Source: Altererythrobacter sp. TH136 (GTDB lineage Bacteria > Pseudomonadota > Alphaproteobacteria > Sphingomonadales > Sphingomonadaceae). From it: DNA of 64,000 nt. The notes under the pieces are model-generated. The model was not told the DNA's origin and ran no database searches. It saw only the letters and a list, made by a program, of their open reading frames with translations. Shown piece by piece: positions 1-8,211 of this stretch. Each line of letters begins with the position of its first letter. Positions within the stretch are counted from its first letter, which is position 1. The translations under genes were made by a program, and so were the position numbers. The stretch is taken from positions 2,093,501 through 2,157,500 of the forward strand of contig NZ_CP041409.1 of assembly GCF_007065885.1 (NCBI RefSeq), given 5' to 3'.

Positions 1-318
1 CACTTCCTCGCCGGGCTTTGCCAGGCGCACAGCATCCTCATGCAGCGCGCGCCGGTTGGGTAAGGCGCTGAGGCTGTCCGTCCGGCTCAGATCTTCCAGC
101 CGGATCACGTGCGTAAGGCCGAACCGGCCCAGCGCGAGAACCGCGGCCGCGTAGATTACAATGCATATGGCGGCGATCCATGTCGTGGCGATGTGATCGA
201 TCTGCGCACCGACCAGCAGCAAGCCCGCAAACATGCCGAAGATGGTAGACAGGATGATCAGCGGCGCGAACACCAGCACACGCGGACCGAGAGCAGACGT
301 GTTGTCTCGTGCGTTCAC
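1..318 (-). CDS. putative membrane diguanylate cyclase (GGDEF), 3' end cut by window edge
   Basis: The visible 106 codons read from a GTG start to the window edge. Residues about 13-35 and 47-66 form two hydrophobic membrane helices. They are followed at residues 81-92 by DSLSALPNRRAL, which matches the conserved opening of GGDEF domains (D.LTGLPNRRA.). The product is therefore probably a membrane-anchored enzyme making cyclic di-GMP, but the catalytic GGDEF motif lies outside the window and its activity cannot be judged. A G-rich stretch just upstream of the GTG can serve as ribosome binding site. It lies downstream of cheR on the same strand, 83 bases away, so it may share the chemotaxis transcript. 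That would link chemotaxis and cyclic di-GMP signalling, which is inference. Confidence 0.7.
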   Translation of the reverse strand, partial: MNARDNTSALGPRVLVFAPLIILSTIFGMFAGLLLVGAQIDHIATTWIAAICIVIYAAAVLALGRFGLTHVIRLEDLSRTDSLSALPNRRALHEDAVRLAKPGEEV

Positions 319-401
319 TGGATTCCCCCCGGCGTCACCCCAGAACAGACGCCGGGGAAGATGCCTAACGTGCATTGCCTAATGAACCGCTAAGCCAGAA
401 T

Positions 402-1253
402 TTACCTTCCGATTCCGAGCTTTACCGGCTGGGGCGCGCTGCGCGGAAGGCGGCGGTACAACCCGCTGGTGTCGCAAGCGGCGGAGAACGCGTCTGAATG
501 ACCGGTCACCGTTTCGCCTGCGCCGATCATCAGCCATCCGTCAGGCGCGGTTGCGGCGGCCAGGCGCCCGAGCGCTCTTTCACGGTTCACGGCTGCAAAA
601 TAGAGCAGGACGTTGCGGCACAGAACCAGGTCGAACCGCTGCGGGTCTGGCGGCGCGTCGAGCAGGTTGCGGCGCTGGAATCGGATCGGCCGGCTGAGTT
701 CGGGGCGCGGACGCCAGCCCTCTGGCGTCTCGGTGAACCAAGAAAGCATCTGCGAAACGCCCAATCCGCGCTGAATTTCGAACTGTGAGTAAACACCGCG
801 CTTCGCGGCTTCGATGGCGCGACTGGAGATATCGGTCGCCAGAATGTCGATCCGCCATCCCTGCCATCGCTGCGGCTGGTCGGCGAACAGCATCGCAAGC
901 GACAGCGCCTCTTGCCCCGTCGAACAACCGGCGGACCAGATCGATAACCTCCGCGTCTCCGCACGTTTGCTGGCGAGATCGGGCAGGACTTCCGACGCTA
1001 GCAGATCAAACATCAACCGATCGCGGAAGAAATAGGTCTCGTTGTTAAGCAGCGCTTCGACGACTTCGTGCGTGAGCTTCTCCTCGCGCGCGTCGGCCAG
1101 CAGGCAGACGAGCTGATCGAGGTTGGACAAGCCGCGCTCGCGGAAAATCCCGGCCAGTGCCGTGTCGATCCGCCAGCGACGGCTGGCGGTCAACTGCTGA
1201 CCCGTCCGCGCGAACAGCAGGTCGGCGATGATGCGTTGAGAGACTTCGCTCAC
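402..1253 (-). CDS. cheR: chemotaxis protein methyltransferase CheR
   Basis: CheR transfers methyl groups from S-adenosylmethionine to glutamates of chemoreceptors, the adaptation step of chemotaxis. The 283 aa length is normal. The N-terminal helical domain carries NETYFFR at residues 71-77, the family hallmark. The SAM-binding loop is SAGCSTGQEA at about 107-116, and CRNVLLYF near residue 212 is the expected later motif of the Rossmann domain. The start codon overlaps the end of cheB by four bases (ATGA), so the two adaptation enzymes are translationally coupled. No chemoreceptor gene is in the window, so the substrates lie elsewhere. Confidence 0.95.
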   Translation of the reverse strand: MSEVSQRIIADLLFARTGQQLTASRRWRIDTALAGIFRERGLSNLDQLVCLLADAREEKLTHEVVEALLNNETYFFRDRLMFDLLASEVLPDLASKRAETRRLSIWSAGCSTGQEALSLAMLFADQPQRWQGWRIDILATDISSRAIEAAKRGVYSQFEIQRGLGVSQMLSWFTETPEGWRPRPELSRPIRFQRRNLLDAPPDPQRFDLVLCRNVLLYFAAVNRERALGRLAAATAPDGWLMIGAGETVTGHSDAFSAACDTSGLYRRLPRSAPQPVKLGIGR

Positions 1254-2356
1254 GCCCGGGTCGTTTCGATGGTTCGCGCCATGGCAGCGATGCGCGCGGC
1301 GATCTGCGCGGGCGGCAAGACCGCGGTGGCCAACCCGGCATCGGCAATCGCGCGGGGCATGCCCCAGACGGCGGAGGTGGCCGCATCCTGGGCAAAGATC
1401 GTTCCCCCTGCCGCCACCAATCGGGCGGCGCCGATCGCTCCGTCCCGGCCCATTCCCGACAGCACCGCGCCGATGGCTTGCCCGCCGGTCGCATCCGCCA
1501 GCGATTCGAACAGCGGATCGACCGAGGGTGTGCAGCCGCTGGGTGCCGCGTGATGGGAAATGCCGGTCACCATCTCATGACCCTGTCGCCGGACGACCAT
1601 ATGGCCATGGCCGGGCGCAACGTGGATGCGTCCGGCCTGCACCGGTGTCCCCGCATCCGCGACCACCGCCGGGCGGCCCGATGCCGCGGCGAGCTGGCGC
1701 GCCAGCGTGTCCATGAAGCTTTCAGGCAGGTGCTGCACCACGAGGATTGGCAAATCGCAGTATCGCGGCAGTGCCGCCAATAGCAGGCACAGCGCGTGGA
1801 TTCCGCCGGTCGACGCGCCGATGCCGATCGCTTGCGGCACGCCGGGTTCCCGGCGGCGGTGTGCCAGGGGCATGCTTCGGACGGCCGATGGCGCGGGGTG
1901 GCGGGCGCGGCCTGCCAGTGCGCGGATCTTGCCGATCAGCGCGCGCCCGTATCCCTCATCGAATTCGCCGGCGCGAGGCTTGAGGAGAGTGTCAGCGGCG
2001 CCCATCGACAGTGCCTGCAGCGTATGTTCGGCGCCCGCGGCAGTCAGGGACGAGACGACGAGTACCTGGCCGGCACCCGCCAGGTCGAGGATGCGGGGCA
2101 GGGCGCCAATGCCGCCCATGCCGGGCATTTCGAGATCCAGCAGGATCACGTCGACCGGCGTTTCCGCCAGTCGCGCAATCGCCATTTCACCGGTGGTCGC
2201 CTTGGCCACGATCTCGCAATCGGCCTCAGCCTCGATAATGCGCGACAGGACGGTGCGGGCGACGAGCGAATCGTCGACAATCATGACCCGGATGGGATCG
2301 CGGACAGATCCGCGGCCGATCCCGGGCGGTCCGGTCAGCGGGGCCAGCGGGTCCAC
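1250..2356 (-). CDS. cheB: chemotaxis response regulator protein-glutamate methylesterase CheB
   Basis: CheB removes methyl groups from chemoreceptors when phosphorylated by CheA. The N-terminal receiver domain has the phospho-acceptor D74 in LLDLEMPGM. The C-terminal esterase domain shows the full triad: S182 in GASTGG, H209 in VQHLPESF and D305 in GMGRDGA. The annotated start is GTG, about 22 residues before the first receiver strand; a downstream GTG at residue 18 is a possible alternative. The gene follows cheY after a short gap and overlaps cheR by four bases. The length of 368 aa is typical for the family. Confidence 0.95.
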   Translation of the reverse strand: MDPLAPLTGPPGIGRGSVRDPIRVMIVDDSLVARTVLSRIIEAEADCEIVAKATTGEMAIARLAETPVDVILLDLEMPGMGGIGALPRILDLAGAGQVLVVSSLTAAGAEHTLQALSMGAADTLLKPRAGEFDEGYGRALIGKIRALAGRARHPAPSAVRSMPLAHRRREPGVPQAIGIGASTGGIHALCLLLAALPRYCDLPILVVQHLPESFMDTLARQLAAASGRPAVVADAGTPVQAGRIHVAPGHGHMVVRRQGHEMVTGISHHAAPSGCTPSVDPLFESLADATGGQAIGAVLSGMGRDGAIGAARLVAAGGTIFAQDAATSAVWGMPRAIADAGLATAVLPPAQIAARIAAMARTIETTRA

Positions 2357-2366
2357 CTGCGTAGCC

Positions 2367-2732
2367 TCAGGAAAATCCGACGAGTTGGAGTTTGATCTGC
2401 AGCGTTTCGTGGTCGAACGGCTTCATGACGTATTCGTCGGCGCCGGCGCTGATCGCCTCGCGGATGTGAGCGACATCGTTCTCGGTGGTGCAGAAGACCA
2501 CCTTGGGCCGGTCCCCGCCTTCGCGCTGGCGGAGCTGGACGATGAATTCGATCCCGCTCATCACCGGCATGTTCCAGTCGAGTAGGATGACATCGGGCAT
2601 CGTTTCGCTGCACCGGTCGAGGCCCTCGCGCCCATTTTCCGCCTCGTCGACGGCAAACCCGAGTTCCTCGAGGATGTGCCGTGAAACCTTGCGGATAACC
2701 CGCGAATCATCGACGATCAGGCAGTGCTTCAT
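2367..2732 (-). CDS. cheY: chemotaxis response regulator CheY
   Basis: This is a stand-alone receiver domain of 121 aa that carries the CheA signal to the flagellar motor. The first strand ends in the acidic pair IVDDS (residues 6-10), the phospho-acceptor is D52 in LLDWNMP, and the conserved lysine is in YVMKPFD near residue 104. I chose the ATG that begins MKHCLIVDDS because it puts the acidic pair at the normal distance from the N-terminus; an earlier in-frame start would add an unlikely 21-residue basic tail. It sits between cheW and cheB in the chemotaxis operon. A non-motor role, such as phosphate sink, cannot be excluded. Confidence 0.9.
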   Translation of the reverse strand: MKHCLIVDDSRVIRKVSRHILEELGFAVDEAENGREGLDRCSETMPDVILLDWNMPVMSGIEFIVQLRQREGGDRPKVVFCTTENDVAHIREAISAGADEYVMKPFDHETLQIKLQLVGFS

Positions 2733-2795
2733 GGTCGGGGCGATCCTGTTTTTTTGCTTTGCCTGCGGTGCTACCGGCGAGCGGTAACCATCCAA

Positions 2796-3233
2796 TTAAG
2801 CGGCGGTCTGCAAAGGTCCTGCGAGCAACGCTCCCAGATCAATCAGCACAGCCGGCCCGCGGTCGGTTTCGATCAGCCCGGCGCTGACCCGGTCCCAACC
2901 GGGACCCGCATCACCGGGCACGGCGGCGGGATCCCCAAGAACCGCGGCGACGTCATCGATGGCATCCACCACCAGGGCATAGCGGTGCCCTGCCTGGTCG
3001 ACGATCAACGCGCGGGTGCCCGGAGCGGGCATGCCGGACGGAGGAAGTCCGATCGCCGCTGCCGCGTCGATCACGGTCAGCGTGCTCGAGCGCAATGCCG
3101 TCAAGCCAAGGACGAACGCCGGCGCCCGGGGGACCACTGAAATTGCCTCCAGTTCCACGACTGACTGGACATCACCGGTGCGCAACGCCGCCCGCCGATG
3201 CCCGATTTCGACAATGACCACGAGGTCGCTCAC
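2796..3233 (-). CDS. cheW: chemotaxis coupling protein CheW
   Basis: CheW links chemoreceptors to the CheA kinase through an SH3-like fold. The 145 aa protein consists of one CheW domain. The signature region reads VELEAISVVPRAPAFVLGL, followed by RSSTLTVIDAAAAIGLP, which matches the family core where the inner strand reports a redundant pocket for CheA. It overlaps the end of cheA by four bases, so it is coupled to the kinase. The domain is short but within the family range. Confidence 0.92.
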   Translation of the reverse strand: MSDLVVIVEIGHRRAALRTGDVQSVVELEAISVVPRAPAFVLGLTALRSSTLTVIDAAAAIGLPPSGMPAPGTRALIVDQAGHRYALVVDAIDDVAAVLGDPAAVPGDAGPGWDRVSAGLIETDRGPAVLIDLGALLAGPLQTAA

Positions 3234-5587
3234 GCGGCGGCCCTCCCGCTACGCAAGGCGGAAAGCGCGGCGATGAGACCGGCACGGTCATAGCGGTACA
3301 GCGCGCCCGGCAGCTGTTCTGCCTGCGCAGGGTCGGAACACAGCTTGATGACCGATCGCTCGCCCGTTGCGGCCGATCCGCCTTCCGTCTCGATGGCCAC
3401 GTCCGCGGTTCCTCCAAAGGTTTCGTCGACCACCTTGTACCCGACGCTTTCGACGAGGGGCGCCAGGATGGTCCGGGCCCAGGGATCGTTGGCCGGCAAG
3501 CGGCACAGCGGGGGATCGAACGCCCGGCTCGGGGCGGCCAGGCCGGCGAACAGCCAGTGGGTGTCGAGCACCTCGGCGGGCAATCCATCGACCAATGCCG
3601 TACCTTCGGCGGCGCCGGCGGTGCGGGCGGGGGCGATCTCGCCAACGAGTTCGACCGTATCGATTATCCGGTCAATGGCATAGGCGATCTCGCTGCCGCC
3701 ATCACCGAGGCGCAGCACGCTCAACTGTCCATGGTCGGGAAGGGCGCCATCGACGCCTGCGAGCGGGAACAGCGCGTCTCCGATGACGACGCGCGGCGGA
3801 TCGGAGGAGAGATCGGCCGCATCGGCGGACACGCGTTCGATGCGGTTGATCGTGCCGAGCCGGACCAGCTTGCGGGTTCCGCCGAGACCGACGAACAGCA
3901 GCGCCGGCGTACCGCGCGCCGCTTCGTTCGCGCTCGGCTCCTCGCTGACGCGGCTGCGCCGCTGGGTTTCGCTAAGCAACCGGGCCTTGCGGGCAATTCC
4001 GGTGATGTCCAGCATCAGGACGGGGTGACCATCGTCGAGCAACGTGCTGCCCGCATAGATACCGGTGGCCATGACCGCCGGCGCCAGCGGCTTGATCACC
4101 AGTTCCTCGTGATCGAATACGCGATCGACCGCGAGCGCGAACAGCTCTCCGTGCGCTAGACGGATCAGGACGAGGGTGCTGGCTTCAGGATCCGCCGGGT
4201 CAGGGAGGCCAAGCTGGCCGGCAAGCGACAGACAGGCGACCCTTCGGCCGCGCACCGTAACCAGCACGCGGTCTCCTGCGCGAGCGAAGTCGATATGGCT
4301 CGCGCCGCCGTGCACGATCTCTTCCACGGATGATCGCGGCAGTGCGAACAGGTGTCCGCCAGCCCCGACCGTCAATGACGGAATGATGCTGAGCGTCAGC
4401 GGCAGGCTGAGGCCGATTCGGGTGCCCTCTCCCGGCGTGCTGCCGACCTCGATCGTGCCTCCCACGCGCTCGATGTTGGCGCGCACGACATCCATGCCGA
4501 CGCCTCGACCGGAGACCGAGGTGACTTCCTGCGCAGTCGACAGGCCCGGCTCGAAGATCAGGCTGTGGCGCCCTGTTTCGCCGAGCGTTTCCGCGTCCGC
4601 CCGCGACAGGGCGCCGGCGGCGATGGCCTTGTCGACCAGGCGTGCGCCGTCGATGCCCCGGCCATCGTCGCTGATGGAGATCATGATCCGGTTACCGCTC
4701 TGGCGAGCCGCGATATGCAGCGTGCCGATCTCGCGCTTGCCGGCCGCCAATCGCTCCGACGGGCGTTCGATACCGTGGTCGATGGCGTTGCGGATGATGT
4801 GCGTGAGAGGATCGCGGATCATCTCGATCATCTCGCGATCCAGTTCGACGTCAGCCCCTTCCAGATCGATCATGACCTGCTTGCCGAGCTCTGCAGAAAG
4901 GTCGCGCACCAGCCGTGGCAGCGCGCCGAACAGGTGTTCGATGCGTTGCATGCGCATGCGGGTAACCGCTTCGCGAACCTGGTCGAGAATTGTCGAGAGA
5001 CGTTCGAAAGGGCCGTGGACGGATGGATCGACCCCGGCATCGCGCAACCGGCGGGCGAGGTCGTTGCGGGCAAGGACGAGATCGGAGACGCTGCCCATCA
5101 CCCCGTCGAGCAGGCCGACCGGCAGGCGGATCGAGCGCTGCGCGCTCCCGGAAACCCTGGCTGGATGAGCCCCGTCGTTATCGGACAAGTTGTCGTCCGC
5201 AAGGTCCGCGGCGTCGTTGCTGTCGGGCTCCAGCGCGGCAAGCAACACGTCGTCGCCCCTGGCAGGCAGTTCCTCGCCTGCCTCGATCGCGTCGACCATG
5301 ATGGCAATCCGGTCGATGATCGCAAGCACGGCCGTGACCAGGCGCGGGCTGACCGAGCGCCGGCCGGCGCGGACTTCGGCAAGAGCGTCCTCCGCGCCGT
5401 GGCTCAGCGCTTCCAGGCGCGGAAAGTCAAAGAACCCGCAGTTGCCTTTGACCGTGTGTACGAAGCGGAAGATCGCATCGAGCCGCGCCCGGTCGCACGG
5501 GTCCGCCTCCCACGCCACCAGCTCGCCGCCGATGGCGGTCAGCATCTCGCGCGTTTCGGCCAGGAATTCGCCCAGCAGATCGTCCAT
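3230..5587 (-). CDS. cheA: chemotaxis histidine kinase CheA with degenerate C-terminal receiver-like domain
   Basis: CheA autophosphorylates in response to receptors and phosphorylates CheY and CheB. Domains in order: an Hpt domain with phospho-acceptor H44 in RFVHTVKGN; a dimerization helix pair; an HATPase domain with N-box RNAIDHGIE and DDGRGID; and a CheW-like domain around PSLTVGAGGHLFALP. A second weak CheW-like segment follows. The last 90 or so residues (about 693-785) have the layout of a receiver domain, with RTILAPLVESVGYKVV resembling a first receiver helix, but no phosphorylatable aspartate is in place. The Hpt-proximal CheY-binding P2 domain is not obvious. An AGGGGG ribosome site precedes the ATG, and a CtrA-like half-site lies 41 bases upstream. 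Confidence 0.95.
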   Translation of the reverse strand: MDDLLGEFLAETREMLTAIGGELVAWEADPCDRARLDAIFRFVHTVKGNCGFFDFPRLEALSHGAEDALAEVRAGRRSVSPRLVTAVLAIIDRIAIMVDAIEAGEELPARGDDVLLAALEPDSNDAADLADDNLSDNDGAHPARVSGSAQRSIRLPVGLLDGVMGSVSDLVLARNDLARRLRDAGVDPSVHGPFERLSTILDQVREAVTRMRMQRIEHLFGALPRLVRDLSAELGKQVMIDLEGADVELDREMIEMIRDPLTHIIRNAIDHGIERPSERLAAGKREIGTLHIAARQSGNRIMISISDDGRGIDGARLVDKAIAAGALSRADAETLGETGRHSLIFEPGLSTAQEVTSVSGRGVGMDVVRANIERVGGTIEVGSTPGEGTRIGLSLPLTLSIIPSLTVGAGGHLFALPRSSVEEIVHGGASHIDFARAGDRVLVTVRGRRVACLSLAGQLGLPDPADPEASTLVLIRLAHGELFALAVDRVFDHEELVIKPLAPAVMATGIYAGSTLLDDGHPVLMLDITGIARKARLLSETQRRSRVSEEPSANEAARGTPALLFVGLGGTRKLVRLGTINRIERVSADAADLSSDPPRVVIGDALFPLAGVDGALPDHGQLSVLRLGDGGSEIAYAIDRIIDTVELVGEIAPARTAGAAEGTALVDGLPAEVLDTHWLFAGLAAPSRAFDPPLCRLPANDPWARTILAPLVESVGYKVVDETFGGTADVAIETEGGSAATGERSVIKLCSDPAQAEQLPGALYRYDRAGLIAALSALRSGRAAA

Positions 5588-5627
5588 CGGTGCCCCCTTA
5601 GCCTTCCACGGGAGCTATGGGGGCGCG

Positions 5628-5635
5628 ATGGTTAA
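5628..5635 (-). promoter_or_regulatory. CtrA-like half-site upstream of cheA
   Basis: Read on the minus strand, the octamer is TTAACCAT, an exact match to the CtrA half-site known from Caulobacter. It lies about 41 bases upstream of the cheA start. CtrA commonly controls motility and chemotaxis genes in alphaproteobacteria. No second half-site at the usual spacing is seen, so binding is inference. Confidence 0.35.
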
Positions 5636-5700
5636 CCTCTCGTAAGCGAGCGGCGACCGGCGCTTGAACAAGCGGCGGCCGGGAGGTAGCGCCAAACAGC

Positions 5701-6240
5701 ATGACCGCGCTCACCGTCAACGGCCGCCCCTTGCGCTTCGACGTCGATCCGCGAACCCCGTTGCTATGGGCGCTGCGCGATGCGGCGAACCTGACCGGCA
5801 CCAAGTACGGCTGCGGAGTGGGGGATTGCCACGCCTGTACCGTGATCGTCGATGGCGAGGCGCTGCGCAGTTGCCTGATTTCAGTCGCCGAGGCGGAGGG
5901 GCGCGTGGTGACCACGATCGAGGGGCTGAGCCGCGATCGCAGTCATCCGGTGCAACAGGCTCTGGTGGCGGAGCAGGCGATCCAGTGCGGCTTCTGCACG
6001 CCCGGCATCGCCATGGCCGCCGCTGCGCTGCTGTCACGCAACGCCGATCCCTCCGTCGACGAAATCAAGGCGGCGCTTCCCAATCTATGCCGCTGCGGCG
6101 TGTATCCCCGGCTGGTGCGCGCGGTTCAGCGGGCGGGGCGGGTTGCGCGGCGCGAGGAGACGGTCAGCGCAGCGCCAGCCCCGGGCATCAGCGCCGAAGA
6201 TGCGGCCCGCACCGTGCCGGCACTCGATCGCGGAGATTAG
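5701..6240 (+). CDS. orphan [2Fe-2S] subunit of a molybdenum hydroxylase (IorA-like)
   Basis: The protein resembles the small iron-sulfur subunit of xanthine-dehydrogenase-family enzymes such as isoquinoline 1-oxidoreductase alpha. The plant-type ferredoxin domain has GTKYGCGVGDCHACTV at about residues 36-51. The second four-helix domain has QCGFCTPGI and LCRCGVY, which bind the second [2Fe-2S] cluster. Residues after about 150 form an Ala/Pro-rich tail. These subunits normally pass electrons to or from a large molybdopterin subunit encoded next door; none is present here, and the gene is followed by a convergent PepSY protein. It overlaps that gene by four bases at the stop codons. The physiological substrate is unknown. 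Confidence 0.85.
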   Translation: MTALTVNGRPLRFDVDPRTPLLWALRDAANLTGTKYGCGVGDCHACTVIVDGEALRSCLISVAEAEGRVVTTIEGLSRDRSHPVQQALVAEQAIQCGFCTPGIAMAAAALLSRNADPSVDEIKAALPNLCRCGVYPRLVRAVQRAGRVARREETVSAAPAPGISAEDAARTVPALDRGD

Positions 6241-7355
6241 GCCGCGACTGCCGATCTCCGCTGTGCAAGCTGAGCGCGCCAGCTTCGTGCGCGCCACCAC
6301 ATGATGATCCCGGTCACCGCCAGCGCCGCGGGCAAAATCCCTCCCAGGAACACGATGATCTGCCATGCGAGTGGCATTTCATTCCCGTCGTGGATGCGGC
6401 GCATCAGGCGAGCCAGCGTTTTCGGCTGCTCCCCCGCGCCCCGCTCTACAGTCGCCGAGTTGTCCGCCGCTGCGACTTTCACGTCCGTGGAATCCTCTCC
6501 CACGGTGTCCCCAGCGGCCGGCTGCACGGCGATGGTCCACTCGCTGGCTTTTTCCGTCGGCCACGCGACTGACACCGCCTGTCCTCCAGCTGCCTTCTCC
6601 GCCGCATCAACAGCGCCGGCGACGGCTGAGAGCGGTAGCTGCAACGGGGCTGCAAAGCGCCCCGGTCCGCCCGGAGCGCGCTCCGCCTGGGTCGCCTCAA
6701 AGCCGGCAAACCACTGTGGGAAGGAAATCCACACCCCAGTCAGAGACAGGATGAACAGTGGCAGCGAGATCCAGAAGCCGAATTGGTGGTGGAGATTGGC
6801 GTCCAGGTTCCGATGCCGTTTCCACCGCAGCCCGCGCCTGACACTGCCGACGAGCGGCCACCACAGCCAGAGGCCGCTGATCGAACTGACCAGCATGGCG
6901 ACCCCGATCCATCCGACGATCTGGCGCCCCACGCCGGGCACCATGAGGGAACCGTGCAGTACGTGCATCACCTGGAACACGCCTTCGCCACTGCGGGCGG
7001 TGTCGAGCACCTTGCCGGTCGCGGGGTCGAGGAACAGCGTCAGGCGTTGCGGCCGGCCTTTTCCGGGCTTGGAGGCGCGAACCGTCACTGGTTCGCCAGC
7101 CTCTGCCGGCAACTCGATTCTTTGCAATCGTTCCCCGGGGCCAAGGCGCGCCTGTGCCGCTTGGGCGTATCGGGCCACCGGCAGCACGGAGGTGCCGCTG
7201 AGGGCGTAGCGTTCGGGGTTGAGCGCTTTCTCGAGCGGATCGTGCCAGACGAGCGCCGAGCCGGTCAGCGAAATGGGGATGATGACGGCCGCCAGGATCA
7301 AACCGATCCACTTGTGCACCTGAAACCAGGCGTTCCGCAAACCAACTTTCGTCAT
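6237..7355 (-). CDS. PepSY-associated transmembrane protein (PiuB-like)
   Basis: This 372 aa inner-membrane protein opens with the family signature [20 protein letters not shown] and has about four membrane helices (around residues 12-34, 150-172, 200-220 and 325-350). Between them lie periplasmic PepSY-type segments, including DPATGKVLD. Such proteins accompany TonB siderophore receptors and are thought to act as reductases or helpers in ferric-siderophore use. Context agrees: it diverges from a PiuC-type hydroxylase across a 77-base gap holding a Fur-like box, and a catecholate receptor follows. The exact reaction is not established. Confidence 0.85.
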   Translation of the reverse strand: MTKVGLRNAWFQVHKWIGLILAAVIIPISLTGSALVWHDPLEKALNPERYALSGTSVLPVARYAQAAQARLGPGERLQRIELPAEAGEPVTVRASKPGKGRPQRLTLFLDPATGKVLDTARSGEGVFQVMHVLHGSLMVPGVGRQIVGWIGVAMLVSSISGLWLWWPLVGSVRRGLRWKRHRNLDANLHHQFGFWISLPLFILSLTGVWISFPQWFAGFEATQAERAPGGPGRFAAPLQLPLSAVAGAVDAAEKAAGGQAVSVAWPTEKASEWTIAVQPAAGDTVGEDSTDVKVAAADNSATVERGAGEQPKTLARLMRRIHDGNEMPLAWQIIVFLGGILPAALAVTGIIMWWRARSWRAQLAQRRSAVAA

Positions 7356-7398
7356 CAGCCACTCCGCTCAAGGCGCAAGCGCTTCGCAGTCCGGCTAT

Positions 7399-7413
7399 TG
7401 CAAGTCAATCTCA
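7399..7413. promoter_or_regulatory. putative Fur box in divergent PepSY/piuC promoter
   Basis: The 15 bases TGCAAGTCAATCTCA fit the 7-1-7 Fur pattern (TGATAAT-N-ATTATCA) at 9 of 14 positions. They lie between two divergent iron-uptake genes, 20 bases before piuC. Iron-dependent repression of both genes is likely; this is inferred from the match and the neighbours. Confidence 0.5.
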
Positions 7414-7432
7414 TTTAGAGCATCCGATCGCG

Positions 7433-8116
7433 ATGATGATAAAGATCGAGGGTGTGCTGGACGGCGCAGGCGTAGCTCAGGTGCGTGCGATCGTTGACGC
7501 CGCGGAGTGGGTAGACGGGAACGAAACGTCGGGGCACCAATCGAGCGTTGCCAAGCGCAATCGCCAGTTGCCGCAGGGCAGCAAGGCGGCTGCGAGAGCA
7601 GGGCAGATCGTCCTGGACGCCGTGGGTCGGGCGCCCGAGTTCATCGCTGCAGCGCTCCCGCTCAAAGTCTTCCCGCCCCTCTTCAATCGCTACGAGGGCG
7701 GCGAGGCGTTTGGCGCTCACATCGATAACAGCATCCGGGTCGATGCCGGATCCGGTTTCCGCATCCGCAGCGACCTGTCGTGCACCCTCTTTCTTGAGCC
7801 GCCAGAGGCATACGAGGGCGGGGAACTTGTCATCGAGAGCCTGTATGGGGAGCAGCGCGTCAAGCTCGCCGCAGGCGACATGGTTCTCTACCCGGCGTCA
7901 AGCGTGCACCGGGTCACGCCGGTTACCCGTGGTGCCCGGACGGCGGCGTTTTTCTGGCTGCAGAGCATGATTCGCGACGATGGCGAACGAGAGCAACTCT
8001 ACTGCCTGGACCGCACCATCCGTGATCTGTCAGCCGAGCGCGGCCCGGACGACCGTGCCGTCATCGAATTGACGGGGCTTTATCACAACTTGCTCCGTCG
8101 CTGGGGTGACCTCTAA
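7433..8116 (+). CDS. piuC: Fe(II)/2-oxoglutarate-dependent PKHD-type hydroxylase PiuC
   Basis: The protein (227 aa) belongs to the PiuC/YbiX family of iron- and 2-oxoglutarate-dependent dioxygenases linked to siderophore receptors. The metal-binding HxD motif is in [10 protein letters not shown], and the distal histidine is in [14 protein letters not shown], whose final Arg binds 2-oxoglutarate. The opening segment around [11 protein letters not shown] is also typical. It is flanked by a PepSY protein and a Fiu-type receptor, the usual piuABC association, and has a Fur-like box just upstream. The first ATG is chosen; the second codon is also ATG. The substrate is unknown. Confidence 0.9.
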   Translation: MMIKIEGVLDGAGVAQVRAIVDAAEWVDGNETSGHQSSVAKRNRQLPQGSKAAARAGQIVLDAVGRAPEFIAAALPLKVFPPLFNRYEGGEAFGAHIDNSIRVDAGSGFRIRSDLSCTLFLEPPEAYEGGELVIESLYGEQRVKLAAGDMVLYPASSVHRVTPVTRGARTAAFFWLQSMIRDDGEREQLYCLDRTIRDLSAERGPDDRAVIELTGLYHNLLRRWGDL

Positions 8117-8134
8117 CCATAGCGCAACTCTTCT

Positions 8135-8149
8135 TGCGAATAATTCTCA
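8135..8149. promoter_or_regulatory. Fur box upstream of the catecholate receptor
   Basis: TGCGAATAATTCTCA matches the 7-1-7 Fur consensus at 11 of 14 positions, the best such site in the window. It lies 63 bases before the receptor start, a normal promoter position, so iron repression is likely. Confidence 0.7.
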
Positions 8150-8211
8150 TTAGCCTTGACTGATCGCATCGTCTGCGCAACAGCGCGGCCAAAGCAATCA
8201 CAGGGACATTT

